Assembly (NCBI RefSeq): GCF_019083805.1 | Contig: NZ_JAHRDV010000004.1 | Coordinates: 62,001 to 126,000, forward strand | Direction of reading: 5' to 3' | DNA: 64,000 nucleotides | Source: Acetobacter estunensis | GTDB taxonomy: Bacteria > Pseudomonadota > Alphaproteobacteria > Acetobacterales > Acetobacteraceae | Shown here: in pieces, positions 48,665 through 60,130 of the stretch | Numbering within the stretch: the stretch's first letter is position 1 | Layout: each line of letters begins with the position of its first letter | Program-made: the position numbers and the translations under genes | Notes under the pieces: generated by a model | The model's database searches: none | What the model saw: the letters and a program-made list of their open reading frames with translations, nothing else | Told to the model about the DNA's origin: nothing

Positions 48665-48697
48665 AAAAAACAGCGCCTCCGCGAAGCGGGGCGCTGT
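48665..48697 (-). terminator. Terminator-like hairpin upstream of secY
   Basis: On the minus strand an 8-bp outer stem (48690-48697 with 48670-48677) continues after a one-base bulge and is followed by six T (48665-48670). It ends 16 nt upstream of secY. It could attenuate the distal part of the ribosomal cluster. Confidence 0.65.
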
Positions 48698-48739
48698 CGA
48701 GGCAGACACCAACGCCTGCAAACCCAAACATGCCAGGTT

Positions 48740-48771
48740 GTGTGGAGGCCTCACTTGCGAACCCTCCACAC
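48740..48771 (-). promoter_or_regulatory. Second hairpin in the rplO-secY gap
   Basis: A 9-bp stem (48740-48748 with 48763-48771) lies just after the rplO stop. With the hairpin at 48665-48697 it makes the 129-bp gap highly structured. Confidence 0.45.
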
Positions 48772-48777
48772 CCCTTT

Positions 48778-49269
48778 TCACGAGGCTGAGCTCGCCGCTT
48801 TCTTCGAAGCCACCAGCGTCTTGACCGAACCGCCGGCCTTTTCCACCGCCGCAACAGCAGCGGCAGAAGCACCGGACACCTCAACATTCACCGGACGAGA
48901 AATCTCGCCCTGCGCCAGCAGACGCACGCCATCCACTTTGCCCGCACCGATAAGTCCCGCCTTGCGCAGAACCTCTTCGGTGACAACAGAGCCAGCTTCC
49001 AGCTTGCCATCCTCAATCGCCTTGTCCAGTGCACCAAGATTGATCGGCGCATAGACCTTGCGGAAGATATTTTTGAAGCCGCGCTTGGGCATACGACGAT
49101 ACAGCGGGAGCTGACCACCTTCAAACCCGTTCAGCGAAACGCCTTCACGTGCTTTCTGACCCTTCACACCGCGACCGGAGGTTTTGCCCTTACCGGAACC
49201 GATGCCACGGCCAAGCCGCTTCTTGCGATAACGGGAACCCTCATTATCGCGCAGTTCGTTCAGATTCAT
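48778..49269 (-). CDS. rplO: 50S ribosomal protein L15
   Basis: 163 residues opening [41 protein letters not shown], the basic L15 N-terminus that threads into 23S rRNA; the C-terminal half carries the [19 protein letters not shown] domain. The Ala/Ser-rich tail is typical of alphaproteobacteria. It starts 1 bp after the rpmD stop. Confidence 0.97.
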   Translation of the reverse strand: MNLNELRDNEGSRYRKKRLGRGIGSGKGKTSGRGVKGQKAREGVSLNGFEGGQLPLYRRMPKRGFKNIFRKVYAPINLGALDKAIEDGKLEAGSVVTEEVLRKAGLIGAGKVDGVRLLAQGEISRPVNVEVSGASAAAVAAVEKAGGSVKTLVASKKAASSAS

Positions 49270-49270
49270 C

Positions 49271-49456
49271 TCAATCCTCCACCTTGATCAGGTGGGCGAC
49301 CTTGCGCAGCATGCCCCGCACGGACGGCGTGTCCTGCAGCTCACGAATGCGACCGATCTTGTTAAGCCCCAGCCCGATCAGCGTTGCCTGCTGACCCGGC
49401 TTGCGGCCATTGCCCGATGCGATCTGCTGGACGCGAACAGTCTTGCCCTCAGACAT
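49271..49456 (-). CDS. rpmD: 50S ribosomal protein L30
   Basis: 61 residues starting [15 protein letters not shown], with [19 protein letters not shown], the L30 signature. The start lies 8 nt inside the end of rpsE. The longer frame to 49714 is a shadow of rpsE. Confidence 0.96.
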   Translation of the reverse strand: MSEGKTVRVQQIASGNGRKPGQQATLIGLGLNKIGRIRELQDTPSVRGMLRKVAHLIKVED

Positions 49457-50027
49457 CAGCACCCTCCGCAACCTGCTCGCGCTTGCCGAGAATATCCGAA
49501 ACCTTCTTGCCGCGACGGTTCGCCACCGCACGCGGGCTAGCACAACGCTCCAAGGCGTCGAATGTCGCCTTGACCATGTTGTGCGGATTCCGGGTACCAA
49601 GCGACTTGGCCACCACGTCGTTAATGCCCAGGCTCTCAAAGACCGCGCGCATTGGGCCGCCCGCGATGATACCTGTGCCGGCATCAGCCGAACGCAGCAC
49701 AACCTTACCAGCACCGAAGTGTCCGGTAGCGTCGTGGTGCAGCGTGCGGCCTTCCTTCATCGGAACACGGATCATGCCGCGCTTGGCCTTCTCCGTTGCC
49801 TTACGGATCGCCTCGGGAACCTCGCGAGCCTTGCCGGCACCAAAGCCAACACGACCCTTCTGGTCACCAACCACCACAAGAGCGGCAAAAGCAAAACGAC
49901 GCCCGCCCTTCACAACCTTCGCAACGCGATTGATTGTGACCAGCTTGTCGATCAGATCGTCACCATCGCGGTCAGCGCGCTGGTCGCGATCGCGACCGCG
50001 ACCGCCTTCTCTCGGTTCACGTGCCAT
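49449..50027 (-). CDS. rpsE: 30S ribosomal protein S5
   Basis: 192 residues. An Arg/Asp-rich N-terminal extension (about 1-22) precedes the double-stranded-RNA-binding-like N-domain ([27 protein letters not shown]) and the C-domain ([28 protein letters not shown]). S5 acts in decoding accuracy. The loop residues around GGRRFAF look wild-type. Overlaps rpmD. Confidence 0.98.
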   Translation of the reverse strand: MAREPREGGRGRDRDQRADRDGDDLIDKLVTINRVAKVVKGGRRFAFAALVVVGDQKGRVGFGAGKAREVPEAIRKATEKAKRGMIRVPMKEGRTLHHDATGHFGAGKVVLRSADAGTGIIAGGPMRAVFESLGINDVVAKSLGTRNPHNMVKATFDALERCASPRAVANRRGKKVSDILGKREQVAEGADV

Positions 50028-50041
50028 TTACGTGACCTCCC

Positions 50042-50404
50042 TTAGAAGGAGAGACCGCCCTCGCGGGCAGCCTCCGCGAGCGCCTTGACGCGCCCATGAT
50101 ACAGATAGGCGCCACGGTCGAACACGACCTGCTTCACACCCGCCGCAACAGCGCGCTCGGCCACAAGCTTGCCAACCGCCGCTGCCGCATCCCGGTTTCC
50201 ACCGGTCGTGCCGCCGGACTTGAAGTCCTTGTCCAGAGAAGACGCCGCCGCAACAGTACGACCGACACTGTCGTCGATCACCTGAGCGTAGATGTTCTTG
50301 CCCGCACGGAACACCGACAGGCGCGGACGCCCGCCGGCCTTGCGGCGGAGCTGGAACCGAAGACGCTTGCGCCGACGCTCCCGCAATTCCTGAAGAGTGC
50401 TCAT
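50042..50404 (-). CDS. rplR: 50S ribosomal protein L18
   Basis: 120 residues: basic N-terminus ([36 protein letters not shown]) and [15 protein letters not shown] near the end. Binds 5S rRNA with L5. The start ATG shares one base with the rplF stop (TAATG). Confidence 0.97.
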   Translation of the reverse strand: MSTLQELRERRRKRLRFQLRRKAGGRPRLSVFRAGKNIYAQVIDDSVGRTVAAASSLDKDFKSGGTTGGNRDAAAAVGKLVAERAVAAGVKQVVFDRGAYLYHGRVKALAEAAREGGLSF

Positions 50405-50937
50405 TACTTCTTCTTGCCTTCCTTGCGACGAATGGTCTCGGTCTCGTAACGCACACCCTTACCCTTGTAAGGCTCCGGCTTGCGGAAATTACGAATATCA
50501 AGCGCAACCTGACCAACACGCTGCTTGTCGATACCCTCAACGAGCACGGCCGTCGGACGCGGCGTCGTGATCTTGATTCCCTGAGGAATCGGATACACGA
50601 CATCATGCGAATAACCGAGGTTCATGACCAGATTGGAACCCTGCACCGCGGCACGAAAACCTGTGCCCGTGATCTCCAGTCCCTTGGAATATCCGTCAGA
50701 AACGCCCTTGATCATCGACGCCACAAGTGAGCGGGTCGTACCCCACATCATCCGTGCCTGCGCCAGTGAGCCCAGCGGCTTGACCACAACCTTGCCATCA
50801 TCAACGCTCGTCTCGACCAGCGGCGAGAGAGGCATCTTAAGCTCCCCCAACTTGCCTTTAGCGGTCAGAACACCGGAGTTGATGGTGACAGTGACACCCG
50901 ACGGAATCTCGACGGGATATTTGCCAACGCGCGACAT
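50404..50937 (-). CDS. rplF: 50S ribosomal protein L6
   Basis: 177 residues starting [17 protein letters not shown], with two similar beta domains and the C-terminal signature [14 protein letters not shown]. Lies near the factor-binding site of the 50S. The frame is open upstream to 51054, but this is rpsH in another frame. Confidence 0.97.
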   Translation of the reverse strand: MSRVGKYPVEIPSGVTVTINSGVLTAKGKLGELKMPLSPLVETSVDDGKVVVKPLGSLAQARMMWGTTRSLVASMIKGVSDGYSKGLEITGTGFRAAVQGSNLVMNLGYSHDVVYPIPQGIKITTPRPTAVLVEGIDKQRVGQVALDIRNFRKPEPYKGKGVRYETETIRRKEGKKK

Positions 50938-50947
50938 ATATCCCTCC

Positions 50948-51346
50948 TCAGAATACGCGGCAGAGAACTTCGCCGCCAACATTGGCGGCGCGAGCCTCTG
51001 CGTCGGACAGAACGCCACGCGGCGTCGACAGGATCGAAACGCCGAGACCGGCATAGACCCGCGGCAGTTCCTTGATCTTGGAATACACGCGACGTCCCGG
51101 ACGGGACACGCGGTGGATTTCCTTAATCACCGGCTCGCCTTCAGCATATTTCAGCTCGATGCGAATCTGGGAAATACCGGCGCGAACTTCTTCGACAGAA
51201 AAACCGCGGATATAACCTTCACGACGCAGAGCCTCGAGCACATTCGCCCGCAGCTTGGAAGCCGGCGCAACACACGCTGCGTGACGGGCACGCTGGGCGT
51301 TGCGGATACGGGTGAGCATATCACCCAAAGGATCAGAAAGTGACAT
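50948..51346 (-). CDS. rpsH: 30S ribosomal protein S8
   Basis: 132 residues starting [20 protein letters not shown] and ending with the S8 signature [26 protein letters not shown]. Binds the central domain of 16S rRNA; in other bacteria S8 also represses the spc operon by binding its mRNA, which cannot be judged here. Confidence 0.98.
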   Translation of the reverse strand: MSLSDPLGDMLTRIRNAQRARHAACVAPASKLRANVLEALRREGYIRGFSVEEVRAGISQIRIELKYAEGEPVIKEIHRVSRPGRRVYSKIKELPRVYAGLGVSILSTPRGVLSDAEARAANVGGEVLCRVF

Positions 51347-51356
51347 CGTCCGCCTC

Positions 51357-51662
51357 TTACCAGCTTGCCTTAACGACGCCCGGAATCTGCCCGTTCGAGG
51401 CCAGATCACGAAGCGCTATACGGCAGAGTTCGAACTTGCGGTAATTACCACGCGAACGCCCCGTCAACTTGCAGCGAAGACGCACGCGGACGCGCGAACC
51501 ATTGCGCGGAAGCTCAGCGAGCTTCAGAGACGCATCGAAACGGTCTTCCATAGGAAGCGTACGGTCCATGACGATATTCTTGAGTGCCTGTCGCTTCGCC
51601 TTGTCGCGCTGCGCCATGTGCGCGCGCTTGGCATTGCGAGTGACGGCGGAAACCTTGGCCAT
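51357..51662 (-). CDS. rpsN: 30S ribosomal protein S14 (long, zinc-free form)
   Basis: 101 residues starting [37 protein letters not shown] is the S14 core. It is the long form without the CxxC zinc motifs of the short form. The gap to rplE upstream is unusually long (139 bp) and holds hairpins. Confidence 0.97.
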   Translation of the reverse strand: MAKVSAVTRNAKRAHMAQRDKAKRQALKNIVMDRTLPMEDRFDASLKLAELPRNGSRVRVRLRCKLTGRSRGNYRKFELCRIALRDLASNGQIPGVVKASW

Positions 51663-51722
51663 GCCTGATTTACCCTCCGGAACCTGCCGGACCATTCCAG
51701 CGGTTTTCCAAAACCTTCTTGA

Positions 51723-51781
51723 TCCCTGCCTGAGCGGACTCGCGCAGGGAAAGCAATTCTGCGGAACTGGATTCCGCAGAA
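51723..51781 (-). promoter_or_regulatory. Two hairpins in the rplE-rpsN gap
   Basis: A perfect 10-bp stem (51757-51766 with 51772-51781, 5-nt loop) lies just after the rplE stop, and a 7-bp stem (51723-51729 with 51744-51750) follows it. Neither has a clear T-run. They may be a processing or repressor site. Confidence 0.45.
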
Positions 51782-51801
51782 CACGATCATGCCGTGAGGC
51801 G

Positions 51802-52368
51802 TCAACCCATAAAGGGAAGATCGAACGCTTTCAACAGCGCCTTGGCCTCGGCATCCGTCTTCGCGCTGGTCACGAAGATGATATCCATCCCGCGGATCTC
51901 GTCGATCTTGTCGTACTCGATCTCGGGAAAGATGATCTGCTCTTTGAGACCCATGGCGAAGTTGCCACGTCCGTCAAATCCCTTCGTCGCCGGAAGACCA
52001 CGAAAATCGCGAATGCGCGGCATCGCGATCGTGACCAGACGATCCAGAAATTCATACATACGAGCACGACGCAGCGTGACCTTGCAGCCGATCGGCAGAC
52101 CTTCACGAATCTTGAAGCCGGCAATCGCCTTCTTCGCAATCGTTTTCACGGGACGCTGTCCGGCGATGAGCATCATCTCGTTGAGCGCGGCGTCCAGCTT
52201 CTTCTGGTCGCCAGCGGCCTCACCTACACCCATATTGAGAACGATTTTCTCAAGGCGCGGGATCTGCATGACGTTATTGTAACCAAACTGCTCGCGCAGC
52301 TTGCCAGCCAACTCGGCCCGGTACCGCTGCTGCAGACGCGGGACGGCGTGCGTATTTTCGGTAGCCAT
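51802..52368 (-). CDS. rplE: 50S ribosomal protein L5
   Basis: 188 residues with [16 protein letters not shown] at the start and [16 protein letters not shown] and [23 protein letters not shown], typical L5. Links 5S rRNA and the P-site tRNA. Full length; 11 bp after rplX. Confidence 0.98.
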   Translation of the reverse strand: MATENTHAVPRLQQRYRAELAGKLREQFGYNNVMQIPRLEKIVLNMGVGEAAGDQKKLDAALNEMMLIAGQRPVKTIAKKAIAGFKIREGLPIGCKVTLRRARMYEFLDRLVTIAMPRIRDFRGLPATKGFDGRGNFAMGLKEQIIFPEIEYDKIDEIRGMDIIFVTSAKTDAEAKALLKAFDLPFMG

Positions 52369-52379
52369 CTCTCGCCCCC

Positions 52380-52700
52380 TCAGCCTTCGATCACTTCGCC
52401 GGTCGCCTTGGCGACACGAACCTTGCGACCACCATCCAGAATACGGAAGCCGACCTTCGTCGCCTTACCACTTTTCGGATCGACAAGAGCCAGATTGGAC
52501 AGATGCACCGGCGCTTCGCGCTCGATGATGCCACCTTCCTCACCCATGCGCGTTGCACGCTTGTGGCGCTTGGCAATCGCCACGCCGCGCACAACAGCCT
52601 TGTTCTCGGTCGTCAGGACCGCAAGCACTTCGCCCTGCGTCCCTTTGGAAGAACCCGTCGTCACAACGACAGTGTCACCCTTCCTGATGCGTGCAGCCAT
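52380..52700 (-). CDS. rplX: 50S ribosomal protein L24
   Basis: 106 residues with the KOW motif at the start ([23 protein letters not shown]) and [16 protein letters not shown]. An assembly-initiating protein near the exit tunnel. Its start overlaps the rplN stop as TAATG. Confidence 0.97.
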   Translation of the reverse strand: MAARIRKGDTVVVTTGSSKGTQGEVLAVLTTENKAVVRGVAIAKRHKRATRMGEEGGIIEREAPVHLSNLALVDPKSGKATKVGFRILDGGRKVRVAKATGEVIEG

Positions 52701-53068
52701 TACAGCACCTCCGGCGCCAGCGAGATAATCTTCATGAATTTGCGCGCACGCAACTCACGGACCACCGGGCCAAAGATACGCGTACCGATCGGCTCCTGCT
52801 GCTTGTTGATCAACACAGCCGCATTGCGATCGAAACGAATCGCGCTGCCGTCGGCACGACGCACCGGGTAGGACGTCCGAACGATGACGGCCTGATGGAC
52901 GTCACCTTTCTTCACCTTTCCACGGGGAATCGCTTCCTTGACGGAAACGACGATCACGTCGCCGACCGAGGCGGACTTCCGCTTGGAACCGCCCAGCACC
53001 TTGATGCACTGCACCTGACGTGCGCCGGAATTATCGGCGACCTCGAGGTTGGTCTCGGGATGGATCAT
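52700..53068 (-). CDS. rplN: 50S ribosomal protein L14
   Basis: 122 residues starting [18 protein letters not shown], with the L14 signature [22 protein letters not shown] and [11 protein letters not shown]. Forms part of an intersubunit bridge. Standard length. Confidence 0.98.
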   Translation of the reverse strand: MIHPETNLEVADNSGARQVQCIKVLGGSKRKSASVGDVIVVSVKEAIPRGKVKKGDVHQAVIVRTSYPVRRADGSAIRFDRNAAVLINKQQEPIGTRIFGPVVRELRARKFMKIISLAPEVL

Positions 53069-53084
53069 TTACCTTATACCCCTG

Positions 53085-53357
53085 TTACGCAGCGTTCCCG
53101 GACGCCGCGTCGCCCACGGTCTCACCGTTGCGCGAAATGACGGTCCAGGTCTTGCGCTTGGAAATCGGTGTGCATTCTTCGATGCGTACCGTATCCCCAA
53201 TCTTGCAAGTGTTGAGTTCATCATGCGCCGCATACTTCTTGGAGCGACGAATGAACTTCTTGTACAGCGGATGCATCACGCGACGCGCGACAAGAACGGT
53301 AACCGTCTTGTCCATCTTGTCACTCGTCACGCGCCCGCTGAGAATGCGCTTCGGCAT
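53085..53357 (-). CDS. rpsQ: 30S ribosomal protein S17
   Basis: 90 residues starting [23 protein letters not shown], with [23 protein letters not shown]. An OB-fold protein binding the 5' domain of 16S rRNA. The longer frame to 53483 is a shadow of rpmC. Confidence 0.97.
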   Translation of the reverse strand: MPKRILSGRVTSDKMDKTVTVLVARRVMHPLYKKFIRRSKKYAAHDELNTCKIGDTVRIEECTPISKRKTWTVISRNGETVGDAASGNAA

Positions 53358-53370
53358 TATTAGCGGCTCC

Positions 53371-53604
53371 TCAGGAATTCGCCGCAGCACCAGCCGCGGC
53401 AGTCTTCTTCGCAGTCTCGGCCACGATCGTCTTGATGCGAGCGATATCGCGACGCACCACGCGCACGCGGCTCGCACCTTCATTCTGGCCGGTCGCCTGC
53501 TGGAACCGAAGATTGAACTGCTCGCGCTTCAGATCGAGAAGAAGCGCCTGCAACTCATCAACGGATTTCGCACGCAGATCAGCCGGCTTTGTTGCCTTGC
53601 TCAT
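53371..53604 (-). CDS. rpmC: 50S ribosomal protein L29
   Basis: 77 residues with [28 protein letters not shown] and [14 protein letters not shown], a helical hairpin at the tunnel exit. The Ala-rich tail is slightly longer than usual. Confidence 0.97.
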   Translation of the reverse strand: MSKATKPADLRAKSVDELQALLLDLKREQFNLRFQQATGQNEGASRVRVVRRDIARIKTIVAETAKKTAAAGAAANS

Positions 53605-53605
53605 C

Positions 53606-54022
53606 TTATGCCTCTCCGATTCGGGTCACGAACTTCGTCTTGATCGGAAGCTTCGCAGCGCCAAGAGCCAACGCTTCACGCGCAACTTCTGGCGGAACCC
53701 CCTCGATCTCGAACAGGATACGACCCGGTTTCACACGGGCCACCCAGTACTCCGGAGATCCCTTGCCCGAGCCCATACGCACTTCGGCGGGCTTTGTCGA
53801 GACCGGAAGATCCGGAAAAATACGAATCCAGACGCGTCCAGCACGCTTCATCGCGCGCGTGATAGCACGACGCGATGCTTCGATCTGACGAGCCGTGATC
53901 CGCTCCGGCTGGAGAGCCTTGAGGCCATACGCACCGAAATTCAGCTGCGTACCGCTTTTTGCAAGACCATGAATGCGGCCCTTATGGGCCTTGCGGAATT
54001 TTGTCCGCTTCGGAGAAAGCAT
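53606..54022 (-). CDS. rplP: 50S ribosomal protein L16
   Basis: 138 residues starting [41 protein letters not shown] is the L16 signature containing the conserved Arg region near the A-site tRNA. Ends 1 bp before rpmC starts. Confidence 0.98.
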   Translation of the reverse strand: MLSPKRTKFRKAHKGRIHGLAKSGTQLNFGAYGLKALQPERITARQIEASRRAITRAMKRAGRVWIRIFPDLPVSTKPAEVRMGSGKGSPEYWVARVKPGRILFEIEGVPPEVAREALALGAAKLPIKTKFVTRIGEA

Positions 54023-54035
54023 GGTTTCCTATCCC

Positions 54036-54713
54036 TCAGCGCTGCGGCGCCTGCTCGGCGGCGCGACGGTCCTGGGCCAGCGGGTCATGAGCCAGGATCT
54101 CACCTTTGAAGATCCAGACCTTCACGCCACAGGTGCCGTAGGTCGTCTTCGCAGTGGCCGTTCCATAATCAATGTCGGCACGAAGCGTGTGCAGCGGCAC
54201 CCGGCCTTCACGATACCACTCGATACGGGCGATTTCGGCACCACCGAGACGACCGGAACAGTTGATCCGGATTCCCTGTGCGCCGAGACGCATGGCCGAC
54301 TGCACGGCACGCTTCATCGCACGACGGAACGCCACACGACGCTCAAGCTGCTGCGCAATGTTTTCGGCCACCAGCGTCGCGTCAATTTCCGGCTTGCGGA
54401 TTTCGACGATATTCAGCGCCACATCGGTGCCAACCATCTTTGCAAGCGCCTTACGGAGTGCATCGATGTCCTGCCCCTTCTTGCCGATCACAACACCCGG
54501 ACGCGCCGCGTAAATCGTCACGCGCGGCTTTTTCGCCGGACGCTCGATGACCACACGCGAAACGCCAGCACCGGCAAGCTTGCGGCGCAGGAAAGCGCGC
54601 AGCTTGAGGTCTTCGTGCAGCAGCTTGGAATAGTCCGCATCGGCGTACCAGCGACTGTCCCAAGTGCGGTTGATACCGAGCCGAAGCCCGATCGGATTGA
54701 CTTTATGTCCCAT
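54036..54713 (-). CDS. rpsC: 30S ribosomal protein S3
   Basis: 225 residues: [16 protein letters not shown] at the start, a KH domain with [16 protein letters not shown], and a C-domain including [21 protein letters not shown]3 lines the mRNA entry channel. Follows rplV by 1 bp. Confidence 0.98.
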   Translation of the reverse strand: MGHKVNPIGLRLGINRTWDSRWYADADYSKLLHEDLKLRAFLRRKLAGAGVSRVVIERPAKKPRVTIYAARPGVVIGKKGQDIDALRKALAKMVGTDVALNIVEIRKPEIDATLVAENIAQQLERRVAFRRAMKRAVQSAMRLGAQGIRINCSGRLGGAEIARIEWYREGRVPLHTLRADIDYGTATAKTTYGTCGVKVWIFKGEILAHDPLAQDRRAAEQAPQR

Positions 54714-54714
54714 C

Positions 54715-55122
54715 TCAGGCCGCCTTCTCTTCCGTCTTCGCCTCGGGCTCGGGCGCGCGCTCGGCCACGACGATCTTCAGATGACTGAAGAACTTCTCGA
54801 CGCGAGCCGAACGACCACGTCCACGTGCGTGGAAGCGGCGCATGACAATCGCCTTGCCAACGTCAGCCGTCTTGACGACCAGCTGATCGACATCGAGCTG
54901 GTGGTTGTTCTCGGCATTCGCAATCGCGCTTTCGAGCGTCTTCTTCACCTGCTGCGCAATGCGACGCTTCGAGAACGTCAGCGTTGCGACAGCCTGCGAA
55001 GCCGGCTTGTTGCGGATCAGGCCAGCAACGAGGTTGAGTTTGCGCGGGCTCACACGGATATTCCGTGCAATCGCCTGCGCCTCAGTCTCGGCCAGCACGC
55101 GAGGATGCTTGGGTTTGCTCAT
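54715..55122 (-). CDS. rplV: 50S ribosomal protein L22
   Basis: 135 residues from [30 protein letters not shown] and the hairpin loop ending [17 protein letters not shown] are L22 signatures; the loop lines the nascent-chain tunnel. The longer frame to 55269 overlaps rpsS. Confidence 0.97.
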   Translation of the reverse strand: MSKPKHPRVLAETEAQAIARNIRVSPRKLNLVAGLIRNKPASQAVATLTFSKRRIAQQVKKTLESAIANAENNHQLDVDQLVVKTADVGKAIVMRRFHARGRGRSARVEKFFSHLKIVVAERAPEPEAKTEEKAA

Positions 55123-55123
55123 C

Positions 55124-55402
55124 TCAGCCTCGCTTCGACTTCTTGTCCGCACCGTGCCCGTGGAAGGTGCGGGTGGGTGAGAACTCGCCGAATTTATGGC
55201 CAACCATGTTCTCAGTGACCTGAACGGGCAGGAATTTCTGCCCATTGTAGACACCGAACGTGAGACCAACGAACTGCGGAAGGATTGTCGAACGACGTGA
55301 CCAGATCTTGATCACCTCGTTGCGACCCGAAGCGCGTGACGCTTCGGCCTTGTTCAGCAGATACCCGTCCACGAACGGGCCTTTCCAGACGGAACGTGCC
55401 AT
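55124..55402 (-). CDS. rpsS: 30S ribosomal protein S19
   Basis: 92 residues: [16 protein letters not shown] at the start and [25 protein letters not shown] at the end. Located on the head of the 30S with S13. Standard length. Confidence 0.98.
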   Translation of the reverse strand: MARSVWKGPFVDGYLLNKAEASRASGRNEVIKIWSRRSTILPQFVGLTFGVYNGQKFLPVQVTENMVGHKFGEFSPTRTFHGHGADKKSKRG

Positions 55403-55414
55403 CTCTTTTGCCCC

Positions 55415-56245
55415 TTACTTGCCGGTCTTCCGGCGACGGATAATCAGACTGTCCGTACGCTTGTTGACCCTGGTCTTGTAACCCTTTGTCGGCTTGCCCC
55501 ACGGCGTAACCGGATGACGACCGCCCGACGTGCGACCCTCACCACCACCATGCGGGTGATCGACCGGGTTCATCACGACACCGCGGTTATGCGGACGACG
55601 ACCCAGCCAGCGGCTGCGACCCGCCTTGCCCATGTGCTGGTTCATGTTGTCCGGGTTGGACACTGCGCCAACGGTGGCGAAGCATTCACCACGCACGACG
55701 CGCAGTTCACCGGACTGCAGGCGGATCTGGGCATAACCCGAATCCTTACCCACCAGCTGAGCGTAAGTGCCAGCCGAGCGTGCCAGCTTACCACCTGCGC
55801 CCTGCTTGAGCTCGATATTATGGATGATCGTGCCCACAGGAATGGACGCCAGCGGCATCGCGTTCCCCGGCTTGATGTCCACGCGATGACCCGCGATGAC
55901 CTGATCGCCAGCTTTCAGACGCTGAGGAGCAAGGATGTACGCCAGCTCGCCGTCTTCGTACTTCACCAGAGCGATGAAGGCCGTGCGGTTAGGGTCGTAT
56001 TCCAGACGCTCGATCGTGCCGACAACATCCAGCTTGCGACGCTTGAAATCCACGTAACGGTAGGACTGCTTGTGTCCACCGCCACGGAAACGCGACGTCG
56101 TCCGGCCGTGGTTGTTGCGACCACCACTCTTGTTCTTGCCTTCGGTGAGCTGCTTGACCGGCTTGCCCTTCCAAAGGTCAGACCGGTCCACCAGCACCGT
56201 GCCACGAAGGCTCGGCGTGACGGGATTAAAGTGCTTCAGTGCCAT
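55415..56245 (-). CDS. rplB: 50S ribosomal protein L2
   Basis: 276 residues with the L2 signature [23 protein letters not shown], containing the conserved His near the peptidyl transferase centre, and a basic C-terminus. Standard length. Confidence 0.99.
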   Translation of the reverse strand: MALKHFNPVTPSLRGTVLVDRSDLWKGKPVKQLTEGKNKSGGRNNHGRTTSRFRGGGHKQSYRYVDFKRRKLDVVGTIERLEYDPNRTAFIALVKYEDGELAYILAPQRLKAGDQVIAGHRVDIKPGNAMPLASIPVGTIIHNIELKQGAGGKLARSAGTYAQLVGKDSGYAQIRLQSGELRVVRGECFATVGAVSNPDNMNQHMGKAGRSRWLGRRPHNRGVVMNPVDHPHGGGEGRTSGGRHPVTPWGKPTKGYKTRVNKRTDSLIIRRRKTGK

Positions 56246-56261
56246 GTATCAGTACCCCGCG

Positions 56262-56597
56262 TCAGGCCAGCTTCGCGGTCAGGTCGATTGACTGACCTTC
56301 TGCCAACTGCACGAACGCCTTCTTGATGTCGGAGCGCTGGCCGGGACGACCCTTGAAGCGCTTCGTCTTGCCCTTCTGGACCAGCGTATTGACGCCAACC
56401 ACCTTGACGCCGAACAGCGTCTCGACAGCCACCTTGATCTCCGGTTTGGAAGCCGTGGACGCAACCTTGAAGACCACCTGGTTCTTCTCGGACAGCGCCG
56501 TCGCCTTTTCCGTGATCAGCGGAGCGCGGACGATGTCGAACAGCGCCTCACGCGAAAGCTTCTCGGCCTTCCGGCGGATCGCAAGAACATTCGTCAT
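56262..56597 (-). CDS. rplW: 50S ribosomal protein L23
   Basis: 111 residues. [16 protein letters not shown] and [24 protein letters not shown] are typical. L23 is the docking site for trigger factor and SRP at the tunnel exit. A 12-residue N-terminal extension precedes the core. Overlaps the rplD end by 4 nt. Confidence 0.97.
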   Translation of the reverse strand: MTNVLAIRRKAEKLSREALFDIVRAPLITEKATALSEKNQVVFKVASTASKPEIKVAVETLFGVKVVGVNTLVQKGKTKRFKGRPGQRSDIKKAFVQLAEGQSIDLTAKLA

Positions 56598-57208
56598 GCC
56601 AGGCGCTCCTTCAGTCCTTCGACGCCAGCGCGTGTAATCGCAAGCACGTCGTGGTTCAGAATATCGTAGACGTTTGCGCCGATCGTCGGCAGCACGTCGA
56701 TCTTGGGCAGGTTGCGGGCCGCGCGAACGAACCCTTCATCCACCACACCGTCAACGATCAGGGCGGAAGACCAACCCAGCGCCTTCAGCTTGGTGGCGAG
56801 CTCGGCCGTTTTCGTCACGCCATTGGCGGCATCGAGAACGATCAGCTTGCCTTCTTTGGCCTTCTGCGACAGAGCCGAAATGAGCCCCAGCCGACGCACC
56901 TTCTTGGGAAGGTCATAGCCATGATCACGAACGACCGGGCCATGCACAACACCACCGGTGCGGTACTGCGGCGCACGGAGCGAACCCTGACGTGCCGAAC
57001 CCGTACCCTTCTGACGATAGGGCTTCTTGGTCGTGCCAGAGACTTCGGCCATGCCCTTCACCTTGTGGGTGCCGGCACGACGCTTCGCAAGCTGCCAATG
57101 AACCACACGCGCCATGATGTCGGCACGCGGTTCCGTCGCAAAAATCTCGTCCGGAAGCGTGGCCTGACCAGCACTACCGTTATCGAGGGTCTTGATATCG
57201 AGTTCCAT
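56594..57208 (-). CDS. rplD: 50S ribosomal protein L4
   Basis: 204 residues starting [12 protein letters not shown], after GGAGGGTTGAGG; TTG 57217 is less likely. [30 protein letters not shown] is the tunnel-loop signature. In enterobacteria L4 represses the S10 operon; no evidence for that here. Confidence 0.97.
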   Translation of the reverse strand: MELDIKTLDNGSAGQATLPDEIFATEPRADIMARVVHWQLAKRRAGTHKVKGMAEVSGTTKKPYRQKGTGSARQGSLRAPQYRTGGVVHGPVVRDHGYDLPKKVRRLGLISALSQKAKEGKLIVLDAANGVTKTAELATKLKALGWSSALIVDGVVDEGFVRAARNLPKIDVLPTIGANVYDILNHDVLAITRAGVEGLKERLA

Positions 57209-57213
57209 GGTCC

Positions 57214-57897
57214 TCAACCCTCCGCCGTCGCGACGGCTGCCGGATACGGCGCCTCTGCATGACGGGCCTTCTTGACTGCGTCACGGACCATTACCAGTCC
57301 GTTCTTCGCACCCGGGATGGAACCACGAATCATGATCAGGTTCTTTTCCGGATCGACCGCTGCCACTTCCAGATTCAGTGTCGTCACGCGCTCGTCACCG
57401 AGGTGACCGGCCATCTTCTTGTTCTTGAAGGTCTTGCCGGGATCCTGACGGTTGCCGGTAGAACCATGAGAACGGTGAGAGATGGAGACGCCGTGCGTGG
57501 CTTCGAGACCGGAGAAGTTCCAGCGCTTCATCGCGCCGGCAAAGCCCTTGCCCTTGCTCGTGCCGGTCACATCCACCTTCTGCCCCACGATGAAGTGAGA
57601 AGCGAGAATGCGGGTGCCAGGCTCGAGCACAGCGTCGGCCGCCACGCGGAATTCGCGCAACACCTTCTTCGGCTCAACCTTCACGCGGGCGAAATGTCCG
57701 CGGTTCGGCTTCGTGACGTTCTTCACCTTGGCCTTGCCAAGACCGAGCTGGACAGCCGTATAGCCATCACGTTCCTCGGAACGGGCATCAACCACCTGCA
57801 CATCGTCGAGATGCAGGACAGTGACAGGCACATGAGTGCCATCTTCCTTGAACAGCCGGGTCATACCCAGCTTCCTTGCGATCAATCCGGTACGCAT
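57214..57897 (-). CDS. rplC: 50S ribosomal protein L3
   Basis: 227 residues from [50 protein letters not shown] is the conserved L3 extension reaching the peptidyl transferase centre; the Gln in [10 protein letters not shown] is the site usually N5-methylated. Confidence 0.98.
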   Translation of the reverse strand: MRTGLIARKLGMTRLFKEDGTHVPVTVLHLDDVQVVDARSEERDGYTAVQLGLGKAKVKNVTKPNRGHFARVKVEPKKVLREFRVAADAVLEPGTRILASHFIVGQKVDVTGTSKGKGFAGAMKRWNFSGLEATHGVSISHRSHGSTGNRQDPGKTFKNKKMAGHLGDERVTTLNLEVAAVDPEKNLIMIRGSIPGAKNGLVMVRDAVKKARHAEAPYPAAVATAEG

Positions 57898-57907
57898 CGT
57901 CTGGACC

Positions 57908-58216
57908 TTAGAGTTTGATCTCGACGTCAACGCCAGCGGCGAGGTCGAGCTTCATGAGGGCGTCCACGGTCTGCGGGGTCGGCTCGACAATGTCGAGCAG
58001 CCGGCGATGAGTCCGAATCTCGAACTGCTCGCGGCTTTTCTTGTCCACGTGGGGTGAGCGGTTCACTGTGAACCGTTCGATATGCGTCGGCAGCGGGATA
58101 GGACCCCGAACCCGCGCACCCGTACGCTTCGCCGTGTTGACGATTTCCTTCGTGCTGTTGTCGAGCACGCGATGATCGTACGCCTTCAGGCGAATGCGGA
58201 TGTTCTGGTTGTCCAT
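57908..58216 (-). CDS. rpsJ: 30S ribosomal protein S10
   Basis: 102 residues: [21 protein letters not shown] and [35 protein letters not shown]. Also a NusG/NusB partner in antitermination. First gene of the S10 cluster, 132 bp after tuf. Confidence 0.98.
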   Translation of the reverse strand: MDNQNIRIRLKAYDHRVLDNSTKEIVNTAKRTGARVRGPIPLPTHIERFTVNRSPHVDKKSREQFEIRTHRRLLDIVEPTPQTVDALMKLDLAAGVDVEIKL

Positions 58217-58283
58217 CGTTCTGTTTCAGTCCAACTTTCTGATCCGGTCAGGGTCTGCCCGGGAAGTCCCGCCGCCAAGTAAG

Positions 58284-58309
58284 ACCCCGGCTGGATCACT
58301 CCAGCCGGG
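58284..58309 (-). promoter_or_regulatory. Perfect hairpin between tuf and rpsJ
   Basis: An 11-bp, mostly G+C stem (58284-58294 with 58299-58309, TCAC loop) without a T-run on either strand, 39 nt after the tuf stop. It may be a weak terminator, an RNA-processing site or an mRNA end-stabiliser. Confidence 0.5.
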
Positions 58310-58348
58310 GCCACCCAGTTCAGGGCCCTGATGGGCACCTGCCCCGTA

Positions 58349-59539
<1,191 letters not shown>

Positions 59540-59638
59540 CGTCTCTCTCCGTTACCCACACTGATGCGGGATGCGGTTGTTGGTCTTTTTGTCCGGCCCG
59601 CACGCAACGGCGCGGGCCGATCTACATAACAGCGTCGC

Positions 59639-60118
59639 TTACCAGCGGTAGTGGCTGAACGCCTTGTTGGCTTCCGCCATCCGGTGTGTGTCTTCGCGCT
59701 TCTTCACCGCCGCGCCGCGATTATTCATCGCATCGAGCAGTTCGTTCGACAGCCGATCACGCATCGTGTTCTCACCGCGCTTACGGGAAGCGTCGATGAG
59801 CCAGCGGATTGCCAGTGCCTGACGACGATCCGCACGAACCTCGACGGGCACCTGATAGGTCGCACCGCCAACGCGCCGCGAACGGACTTCCACCGCCGGC
59901 TTCACGTTGTCGAGGGCTGCATGGAACATCGCAACAGGATCCGCTGCGGACGTGCCACCGCGACGCTGCAGCGCATCGAGAGCACCGTAGACAATACCCT
60001 CGGCAGTCGATTTCTTGCCATCGTACATCAGGGCGTTCATGAAACGCGTGATGACGATATCTCCAAACTTCGGATCCGGAAGGATCTCGCGCTTTACAGC
60101 GCGGTGACGGCGACTCAT
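59639..60118 (-). CDS. rpsG: 30S ribosomal protein S7
   Basis: 159 residues: [20 protein letters not shown] at the start and [16 protein letters not shown], typical S7, slightly longer than the 156-residue norm. Binds the 3' domain of 16S rRNA. 12 bp after rpsL. An 8-bp G+C hairpin (59594-59601 with 59612-59619) lies between it and tuf. Confidence 0.98.
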   Translation of the reverse strand: MSRRHRAVKREILPDPKFGDIVITRFMNALMYDGKKSTAEGIVYGALDALQRRGGTSAADPVAMFHAALDNVKPAVEVRSRRVGGATYQVPVEVRADRRQALAIRWLIDASRKRGENTMRDRLSNELLDAMNNRGAAVKKREDTHRMAEANKAFSHYRW

Positions 60119-60130
60119 GCCTGTTTTCCC

